Source: Alkalimonas sp.
GTDB lineage: Bacteria; Pseudomonadota; Gammaproteobacteria; Enterobacterales; Alteromonadaceae
Assembly: GCA_022565655.1 (NCBI GenBank)
Contig: JAIUMG010000009.1
Span: forward strand, 1 to 22,490
Length of the DNA: 22,490 bases
Reading direction: 5' to 3'
The notes under the pieces were generated by a model, which saw only the letters and a list, made by a program, of their open reading frames with translations, was not told the origin of the DNA and searched no databases. Within the stretch, counting starts at the first letter, position 1; each line of letters opens with the position of its first letter. Positions 8,035 to 14,488 of the stretch are shown here, in pieces. Made by a program: the position numbers and the translations under genes.

Positions 8035-8061
8035 GCACTGCTCTGATCAGTAGAGCATTGC
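8035..8061. repeat. Inverted repeat at the acyltransferase transcription start
   Basis: GCA-c-TGCTCT (8035-8044) pairs with AGAGCA-t-TGC (8052-8061) around a 7-bp centre with one mismatched pair. It begins 3 bp past the predicted -10, so it covers the likely start of transcription: either an operator or a 5' hairpin of the mRNA. Confidence 0.35.
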
Positions 8062-8064
8062 TGG

Positions 8065-8094
8065 ATTATAATTGCTCAACCTCTCACAACACAA
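8065..8094 (-). promoter_or_regulatory. Putative sigma70 promoter of the acyltransferase pair
   Basis: On the minus strand, TTGTGT (8089-8094), an 18-bp spacer and a perfect TATAAT (8065-8070). It lies in the 96-bp gap between the AraC-type gene stop and the first acyltransferase, so the pair need not depend on read-through from the regulator. Confidence 0.45.
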
Positions 8095-8095
8095 C

Positions 8096-9313
8096 CTAGG
8101 ATGTATTCGTCATATTTTTCTGGCGATATTGCTTGGGTGTTTGGCCAAAGGATTTTTTAAAATGGCTAAAAAAGGTAGAGTTTGAATTAAAACCAGCCTG
8201 AAACCCTATATCTGTTACGGATAAGTGACCTGCCCTAGGGTCAAGCAGCAGCCGAGCAGCTTCATCAACTCGATGCTGATTGATAAAATCGTAAAACGAC
8301 AGCTGAGCATAGCCGTTGATGGTCTCTGATAAATGATTAACCGAAACATGCAACATCTTAGCTAAATCAAGCACTTTAAGCCCTTGTTGCCGGTAGGGCA
8401 TTTCCGTTGCCATCAATTGCTGCAGCTTCTCCCACACATTAGCCGCTTGCTGCACCGAAAGGCTGCTGGTTTGATATTTTTTCCCTTTGTACACCTGCTT
8501 GTCTTTCAGTGCTACGGTTTCTTCTGTTGGTTCGACTTGCAAGCTCGATTCTTCATGCTTAATCTCCATCTGCTGCATGCCATAACGTACCAAAAGAAAG
8601 CTGACAAGAAACAGCGCTAGTGCCTGCATATGACCACCGGTCACCATACTTTTCAAACCAAGATGTCGCCCTAGCTCAAATATGATTGCCAAGGTAGTTA
8701 ATATCAGCAACGTCCAGCTTAATGCTTTGACCCAACGTAAGTTGATATCTTCTATCGCCGAGTGGGACGATTTTATTTTTTCCTCATAAGGGGTCAGTAA
8801 ACGAAGCACCAGTACCGCATAGCACACTAAAGATATCCAGGTCATAATAATATGTGGTAAGCGATTCATATAAGCCAGACTACAGCTGGCTTCCAGAAGG
8901 CAGGGCAAATACTGACCATAAGCAGTCGGAAATGGCCATTGTAACCACCAAAGCATGACAGAGACCGGAAGGGGCAGAAAGTGCCACCAGTATCGACGCA
9001 ACCAAACAAAGTTACTTTCTGTTAGCGTGCGCGTGTAAAAATAAAACAGAGGGCCATACGCCATCTGCACCGATGTCAGGAGATAACTCCAGTCCGCTGC
9101 AGGCCCTAACTCACGTCGCAACACAAAACTCAGCGCCATTAACGCAATACTGGCCAACATCAAAGCTAAAATACGTTTTGAAATAGAGTGATTTGCATTA
9201 CTTTGCCATATAAGAAATAAAAGGCCCAACAAAAATGCAGTACATAGTAACACCAACAAAGAATAGACATGAAGGTGTATTTCTGATGTCAATAAACCGG
9301 TCAAAGTGCTCAT
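8096..9313 (-). CDS. Membrane-anchored AraC-family transcriptional regulator (7 TM + HTH)
   Basis: 405-residue regulator. The N-terminal half (about 1-245) has seven hydrophobic segments, e.g. VYSLLVLLCTAFLLGLLFLI, ILALMLASIALMALSFVL, HFLPLPVSVMLWW and ALALFLVSFLLVRYG. A charged linker follows, then a C-terminal AraC-type double HTH (about 305-400): LKVLDLAKMLHVSVNHLSE in the first helix-turn-helix and VTDIGFQAGFNSNSTFFSHF, then KSFGQTPKQYR, in the second. The second block is the conserved AraC signature. The protein can thus bind DNA while fixed in the inner membrane, sensing something in the membrane or periplasm. It is divergent from the TonB receptor/acylase operon and is its obvious candidate regulator. 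AGGA 5 nt before the ATG supports the start. The ligand is unknown. Confidence 0.9.
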   Translation of the reverse strand: MSTLTGLLTSEIHLHVYSLLVLLCTAFLLGLLFLIWQSNANHSISKRILALMLASIALMALSFVLRRELGPAADWSYLLTSVQMAYGPLFYFYTRTLTESNFVWLRRYWWHFLPLPVSVMLWWLQWPFPTAYGQYLPCLLEASCSLAYMNRLPHIIMTWISLVCYAVLVLRLLTPYEEKIKSSHSAIEDINLRWVKALSWTLLILTTLAIIFELGRHLGLKSMVTGGHMQALALFLVSFLLVRYGMQQMEIKHEESSLQVEPTEETVALKDKQVYKGKKYQTSSLSVQQAANVWEKLQQLMATEMPYRQQGLKVLDLAKMLHVSVNHLSETINGYAQLSFYDFINQHRVDEAARLLLDPRAGHLSVTDIGFQAGFNSNSTFFSHFKKSFGQTPKQYRQKNMTNTS

Positions 9314-9509
9314 TTGGTTCCTGCAATACGGTCCTCTGGGTTAAAAATAGTACCCAGCGAATACAACCTTCGGAGCAATAACTAGTACCAGAAACCATTA
9401 CTACCTGCAACAAGGGGGATGATTAAATAAAAAAACAGTCCAGTTCCCCTCACTGCACCATGCCAATTAACAATAAAAAATCAAACACTTACAACGCTTA
9501 GGCTATGCA

Positions 9510-9563
9510 GATTTGCAAAATCATATTATCTGCTAGCAAAAACTTTATCTGATTTTGCAAATC
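9510..9563. repeat. Perfect 14-bp inverted repeat, likely operator
   Basis: GATTTGCAAAATCA (9510-9523) and its exact reverse complement TGATTTTGCAAATC (9550-9563), separated by 26 bp, arm centres 40 bp apart (nearly four helical turns). Each arm is itself almost palindromic (GATTT-GC-AAATC plus one A/T). It is the only such pair I noticed in the gap between the AraC-type regulator and the receptor, so I infer a binding site for that regulator. Confidence 0.62.
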
Positions 9564-9613
9564 CGGAAGACGTATGGCTACAGACTATTTATGGTCATTG
9601 TTCAGAAAACCAT

Positions 9614-9642
9614 CTGACGCACAATTAACCCGAAATTATACA
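9614..9642 (+). promoter_or_regulatory. Weak promoter ahead of the TonB receptor
   Basis: CTGACG (9614-9619), a 17-bp spacer and TATACA (9637-9642); both hexamers match consensus at four of six positions. Transcription would begin near 9649, giving a short leader before the ATG at 9674. A weak core promoter fits activator dependence. Confidence 0.35.
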
Positions 9643-9673
9643 AAAACACATGGTTAAAAAGAGGCATTTTACA

Positions 9674-11929
9674 ATGGCAAAAAAACACTTATCAGCTCAA
9701 ACCGGCTTATTCCGTTTATCCATTTTGTTTAGCTTGTTGGCCGCCAACTGGAGCGCCGCCGGCGCTACTGACACGCTGGCTGATGCTGAACTTACCGAAC
9801 AAGGTTCTGAGTTTAACTACGAGGTGATCACTGTCACCTCGCAACGACGCGCCCAGGATTTGAGTGAAGTGCCCATTGCATTGTCTTCTTTTAGTGCCGA
9901 TAACATTCAACAAACAGGCATTCAGCAGCTTCGTGAAATTTCTGACTTCATTCCCAATATGGAGTTTTCGCGAGGCACTGATTTTGGCTCTCAGGTAACC
10001 ATTCGTGGTGTGGGTGCGAACAGTCGTAATGTTGGTTTTGATACTCGAGTGGGTGTCTATCTGGATGGTGTTTACCTTGGTCAATCACCGGCGTTGAATC
10101 AAGCATTATATGACTTAGAGCGGGTTGAAGTTCTTCGAGGGCCGCAGGGGACCTTATTTGGCAAGAATACCGTGGCCGGTGCTGTCAACATGATTTCTGC
10201 CCGCCCGATTGACTTTTTTGAAGGCAAAGCCAGTGTCATGATAGGCAATATGAATGCACGAGAAGTACAAGGTCGGGTCAATATTCCACTATCCGCTGAC
10301 TCTGCAGTCAAAGTCTCGGCCAATCGTAGCACCAGAGATGGTTATATTGATAACCTAACAACCGGCAGCAAGCTTAACGAAAGAGACTCTACAGCATTTC
10401 GCGTGCAGTTTTTATCTGAGTTATCGAATGATCTAGAGTTGTACATGAGTGTCGATGGCTTACGCTCTCATCGTTTATCATTTTTAGGAGAAGCGCTGAC
10501 CGATCCGTTTGGAACGGCGCTTAATACCGAAGCCCCTGAGAAGTTTCAGGTAGCTACAACCACAGATACTTATGAAGAGCGTGATTTATTTGGTGCTCAC
10601 CTTGAATTAAGCTACCAATTCGGTGAGGGTTATGCTGTAAAATCTATTTCAGCTTATCGGGATTCGGACAGTGAATACCGCAATGACAGCGACTACTCGA
10701 CCTTGGATATTTTCAGTATTGTCTATGCCGATCACTATCGACAATGGTCACAGGAGTTTCAGTTCATTTCACCTGAACATGAGCAGTTCAACTATATCGT
10801 TGGCCTGTACCTTTATCGCCAGGACGCTGACTCGGTCCGCGATGGCATTAACGGTCCCGTTTCCGCTATGTTTGGTAATCAACCGGGCTCCGTAGTGACC
10901 AACTTTGGCGAAGTTAAAACCACCAGCTATGCCCTGTTTGCCAATAGCGCATACCAACTTAGTGATCGCATGAACTTAGCAGTCGGCCTTCGCTTTACTG
11001 ATGAAACAAAAGAGGTCGACTGGCTGCTGGATGGAAGAGCATCTGGCATTTTTGGCATCGGCTTTACCGAGGTTCCATTAAATCAAAAACGCTCCGATCA
11101 AGATCTCTCTTACTCAGTTAGCTTGAATGCCCAATTAAGTTCTCACATTAATAGCTACCTTAAGTATTCGACGGCCTTCAAGAGTGGTGGCTATAACCTT
11201 GATTATGTAACCAATGCCGATTTGGAAGCTAGCCTTGAGTTTGACAAAGAACGTGTTGGTAGTATTGAACTAGGGTTAAAAGGTGCATTCTTACAGCATC
11301 GCTTGATAGCAAACTTCGCGTTGTTTCGTGCTAACTTCAGTGACTATCAAGTCAATCAACTGATGGAGCTGCCAAATGGCGGAACCTCCTTTAGTATTCG
11401 AAATGCCTCTGAGGTGACGTCGCAAGGGATGGAACTGGAGATCACCTACCGCCCGATCAGCTCGCTACAAATTCAGGCTAGCCTGGGCTTATTAGATGCG
11501 ACCTTTGATGACTTCCCCAATGCATTGGCCGGTAACATGAATGCTGCAGGCAACCAACTGCCGGATGCACCAAAGCGAAATGCTTCCTTAAGTGGCCAAT
11601 ATGTCACCGAGCTCAACCGCTGGAATACAGATCTGCTACTTCGAGCCGACATCACTCACAAAGGAAGCTATTACACCACCGTCACCAACCAACGAACGCA
11701 TACCTTGCTCGATGGTACCACGGTGGCTTACGGTTATATTGAAGAAAATACTATGCTCAATGTCCGGGCTGGTTTGCTCACTCATAGCGGCTGGGAAGCC
11801 TACCTTTGGGCTCGTAACCTGACCAACTCTTCCAAGGCAATTCATAGCAGCCGTGATTTTTTTGGCACCATTACCGCCAATTATCAAGAGCCTCGTACCT
11901 TTGGTCTTGAACTGGTATACAATTTTTAA
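9674..11929 (+). CDS. TonB-dependent outer-membrane receptor
   Basis: Outer-membrane transporter energised by TonB-ExbBD, importing a scarce or bulky ligand. I choose the ATG at 9674 (751 residues) over 9650 because AGAGG lies 9 nt before it and the predicted transcription start falls at 9649. The signal peptide covers about residues 1-31 (LFRLSILFSLLAANWSAAGA). A TonB box-like EVITV is at 50-54. The plug domain follows (VTIRGVGANSRNVGFD; LERVEVLRGPQGTLFGKNT), then a 22-strand-type barrel ending in a terminal Phe (FGLELVYNF). No N-terminal signalling (STN) extension is seen, so control by the neighbouring AraC-type protein is more likely than by an ECF sigma/FecR pair. The ligand cannot be read from sequence; the acylase 20 bp downstream points to an acylated molecule. 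Confidence 0.95.
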   Translation: MAKKHLSAQTGLFRLSILFSLLAANWSAAGATDTLADAELTEQGSEFNYEVITVTSQRRAQDLSEVPIALSSFSADNIQQTGIQQLREISDFIPNMEFSRGTDFGSQVTIRGVGANSRNVGFDTRVGVYLDGVYLGQSPALNQALYDLERVEVLRGPQGTLFGKNTVAGAVNMISARPIDFFEGKASVMIGNMNAREVQGRVNIPLSADSAVKVSANRSTRDGYIDNLTTGSKLNERDSTAFRVQFLSELSNDLELYMSVDGLRSHRLSFLGEALTDPFGTALNTEAPEKFQVATTTDTYEERDLFGAHLELSYQFGEGYAVKSISAYRDSDSEYRNDSDYSTLDIFSIVYADHYRQWSQEFQFISPEHEQFNYIVGLYLYRQDADSVRDGINGPVSAMFGNQPGSVVTNFGEVKTTSYALFANSAYQLSDRMNLAVGLRFTDETKEVDWLLDGRASGIFGIGFTEVPLNQKRSDQDLSYSVSLNAQLSSHINSYLKYSTAFKSGGYNLDYVTNADLEASLEFDKERVGSIELGLKGAFLQHRLIANFALFRANFSDYQVNQLMELPNGGTSFSIRNASEVTSQGMELEITYRPISSLQIQASLGLLDATFDDFPNALAGNMNAAGNQLPDAPKRNASLSGQYVTELNRWNTDLLLRADITHKGSYYTTVTNQRTHTLLDGTTVAYGYIEENTMLNVRAGLLTHSGWEAYLWARNLTNSSKAIHSSRDFFGTITANYQEPRTFGLELVYNF

Positions 11930-11949
11930 TCATGAAACAAGGCGATACC

Positions 11950-14439
11950 ATGATAGTGAAGTTTATCTTACCAATCCTTGGCTGCACAATGCTTCTCGGC
12001 TGTGCCGAACAAGCAGTTCATCCAGATTATCAAGCCAGTATTCGCTATACAGAGCATGGCGTTCCCCACATTGAGGCAGCCGATTATGGCAGCCTCGGTT
12101 TTGGTATTGGTTATGCTCAAACTGAGGAAAACATCTGTACCCTGGCAGAGCAGGTTTTAAAGCTGAATGGTCAGTTATCGCAGCATTTCGGAGAAGGAAC
12201 CCCCGACTATGCTAGCAATTTATGGTCTGATGCAGCCTATAAAATGCTGGATTATCCTGCTCAAGCCACTGCATTGTACCCTTCATTACCTAAGCATGCG
12301 CAGCAACTCATTGAAGGGTATGTCGCTGGTTACAACAAAATCCTTGGGCAATTCAGTAGCCCTGATAAATACCCAAGCCCTTGCCGCGGAGCTGATTGGG
12401 TAAAGCCATTATCGGCTGAAAACCTGCTGGCATATCATCTGGAGCTGGCTGGGCTAGCGAGCACCCGAAGATTATTGCCTTCGATAGCAACCGCGGCCCC
12501 CCCAGATCCTAAACTAGCCAATACTCAAAACTGGCAAATGAATGCCTCTTACACACTCACTTCTGAAGGTATAGGCAGCAATGGCTGGGGGCTGGGGCAC
12601 GAACGAAGCCAAGGTGCTCATAGCATGCTGCTGGCAAACCCTCATTTCCCATGGGATGGTGAACTTCGCTTCTTCGAGCAGCATCTCACCATACCCGGAG
12701 AGCTTCATGTCGCCGGGGTAAGTATGATAGGTATGCCAGCCGTCTTGATTGGATTTAATCAAGACCTTGGCTGGACCCATACTGTATCGCAATCAAAACG
12801 CTTCACTTTCTACCAATTGAAGTTGGATCCAGACAACCCAATGCGTTATCACTATGGCGAAGACGAAACTGGCCAACCAATCTATAAGGCTATTGAACCG
12901 ATCAGTGTCACGGTAATGGTTAAGCAACAAGATGGCAGCCTCAGACAAGTCGACAGAACACTGTATCGCAGCCATTATGGCCCGATGTTGAACCTTGCCA
13001 ACATCGATCCATCGCTCGGCTGGAACCAACAAACGGCGATTACTTTTCGTGATGCGAATCAAGGCAATAGTCGCATGCTGCAACAATGGGTCGATATGGC
13101 AAAAGCAAGCTCAACAGATGAGTTTTTTCAAGCCTTTCATGACCACCAGGGATTACCTTGGGTGAATACCCTGATGATTAGCCGTGATGGATCCACATCC
13201 TATCTCGATGGTAGCCAAGTGCCTCAACTTTCAGAGTATGCAGAGCATTACTGGCGACAAGCCTTGCAACAACCTGCCTTAAGTCAACTTTGGTTGGATG
13301 GAGCTGGCAGTATACTGCTACCCGGTCACGATCCACGTTTTGAATGGGTCGATAGCGGCGATGCGGGTGCTCCCGGACTAGTGCCATTCCACAAGGCACC
13401 ACAACAAACACGGCAAGACTATGTATTTAACGCGAACTCCAGCCACTGGCTGACGAATTTACAGGCGCCTCTGGAAGGGTACAGTATTGCCTTTGGTCCC
13501 GAGCAAAGCATCCGCAGTGCACGAACCCGTTACAATGCTCAACTCATAAGCGAGCCAAAACGCTTTGGTATCTCGAATTCAAAGTTATTTACTCTGCAGC
13601 AACTGCAAAACGTATTCAATCACAATGGCTCCCTGCTTGCCCATGATCTGCTAAGGGATCTTGTCGAGCGTTGCTTTGCCAACCCCATTGTATCCCTGGA
13701 TGGAGAGGATATTGATTTGACACTCGCCTGTCAGGCATTATCGCAATGGGATGGGTATTATCAGTTGACCAGCCGGGGCGCTCAGGTTTTTCGGGAGTTT
13801 TTAGCGGAGTTTAAAGTCCCAAGCCATCGAGAGCTGGATGATGCACTCTTTGCGATCCCCTTTGATGCAAAACGACCTGCACATACTCCTGCTGGTTTAA
13901 GCTCTGACCCAGCAGTAGCAGACGATACCATGCTGCTTGCTTTAGCCAGAGCCAGCTTGCGCTTACAATCGCATCATGTCGCATTCGATGCGCCTCTAGG
14001 CGATCTGCAGTACGTCATCAAAGCCACAGGACACCAAGCAATTCCTATCAGCGGAGCCAACTCTTTTGAAGGGGTGTTTAATATGTCAGAAACCAAGCAC
14101 CCATCAAGAAGCTCATCCCGCTTCGCCATTATTGACACAGGTCGGGAATTGTCAGGCTCACCATTAACCCTGCTGGATGAAAAAGGTAACTCCACTGAAA
14201 CAGCAGCCTATCGTATTAATTATGGCAGTAGTTTTGTGATGGCCTTGCAGTATACCGATGCGGGCCCGGAGGCAAAAATGTTGCTTAGCTACAGCCAATC
14301 CCACGACCCTGAGTCAAGTTATTTTGACGACCAAACTAAAATGTACAGTGAACTGCAATGGCGCCCTATAAGATTTAATGCAGAAGAGCTTAAACAAAAC
14401 ACCAGTCGACGTATTTATATTTCATCGGGCCGTGAGTAG
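11950..14439 (+). CDS. Lipoprotein penicillin-amidase-family acylase, PvdQ/AHL-acylase-like
   Basis: N-terminal-nucleophile amidase (PF01804 family) cleaving an N-acyl amide such as an acyl-homoserine lactone, acylated peptide or siderophore precursor. The ATG at 11950 (829 residues) is preferred over 11932: AAGG lies 7 nt upstream, and it gives a clean lipoprotein signal with lipobox LLGC and Cys18. Ala after the Cys predicts outer-membrane sorting. The alpha region carries VPHIEAADYGSLGFGIGYA. Self-cleavage should expose Ser210 (GSNGWGLG). Counted from it, His23 (LLANPHFPW) and Val70 (WTHTV) coincide with PvdQ residues, and the Asn (NANSSHWLTN) and Arg (SARTRY) equivalents are present. The blocks HLTIPG, GFNQDLGWTHTV, RDAN and the SQSHDPES end are shared with PvdQ. 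Second gene of the receptor operon. Confidence 0.92.
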   Translation: MIVKFILPILGCTMLLGCAEQAVHPDYQASIRYTEHGVPHIEAADYGSLGFGIGYAQTEENICTLAEQVLKLNGQLSQHFGEGTPDYASNLWSDAAYKMLDYPAQATALYPSLPKHAQQLIEGYVAGYNKILGQFSSPDKYPSPCRGADWVKPLSAENLLAYHLELAGLASTRRLLPSIATAAPPDPKLANTQNWQMNASYTLTSEGIGSNGWGLGHERSQGAHSMLLANPHFPWDGELRFFEQHLTIPGELHVAGVSMIGMPAVLIGFNQDLGWTHTVSQSKRFTFYQLKLDPDNPMRYHYGEDETGQPIYKAIEPISVTVMVKQQDGSLRQVDRTLYRSHYGPMLNLANIDPSLGWNQQTAITFRDANQGNSRMLQQWVDMAKASSTDEFFQAFHDHQGLPWVNTLMISRDGSTSYLDGSQVPQLSEYAEHYWRQALQQPALSQLWLDGAGSILLPGHDPRFEWVDSGDAGAPGLVPFHKAPQQTRQDYVFNANSSHWLTNLQAPLEGYSIAFGPEQSIRSARTRYNAQLISEPKRFGISNSKLFTLQQLQNVFNHNGSLLAHDLLRDLVERCFANPIVSLDGEDIDLTLACQALSQWDGYYQLTSRGAQVFREFLAEFKVPSHRELDDALFAIPFDAKRPAHTPAGLSSDPAVADDTMLLALARASLRLQSHHVAFDAPLGDLQYVIKATGHQAIPISGANSFEGVFNMSETKHPSRSSSRFAIIDTGRELSGSPLTLLDEKGNSTETAAYRINYGSSFVMALQYTDAGPEAKMLLSYSQSHDPESSYFDDQTKMYSELQWRPIRFNAEELKQNTSRRIYISSGRE

Positions 14440-14445
14440 AACCTC

Positions 14446-14477
14446 AGAGGCCGGCTTGCAAAAGCAAACCGGCCTCT
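14446..14477. terminator. Strong hairpin between convergent acylase and speA
   Basis: AGAGGCCGG (14446-14454) pairs perfectly with CCGGCCTCT (14469-14477). Inside, TTGC/GCAA add four pairs around an AAAA loop, separated by one C-A mismatch. There is no T-run after the stem on either strand, so it is not a textbook intrinsic terminator, but it sits exactly between the two stops. Confidence 0.55.
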
Positions 14478-14488
14478 AAATCGAGGAC

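Larger units (their letters stand above)
9314..9673. promoter_or_regulatory. Divergent regulator / TonB-receptor control region
   Basis: A 360-bp AT-rich gap without a gene. It holds a hairpin in the regulator leader (CTGGGT-N10-ACCCAG, 9336-9357), a perfect 14-bp inverted repeat (9510-9563) and a weak rightward promoter near 9614-9642. A start codon at 9650 would extend the receptor by eight residues but has no ribosome-binding site. Nothing else is recognised between 9360 and 9505. Confidence 0.55.

Noticed and set aside
9650..9673. Upstream ATG (9650) as the receptor start
   Set aside because: No Shine-Dalgarno, and it adds a basic stretch before a second Met that has AGAGG ahead of it; the predicted transcription start coincides with this ATG.
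11932..11949. Upstream ATG (11932) as the acylase start
   Set aside because: It lacks a ribosome-binding site and would lengthen the lipoprotein signal with MKQGDT; the ATG at 11950 has AAGG 7 nt upstream.
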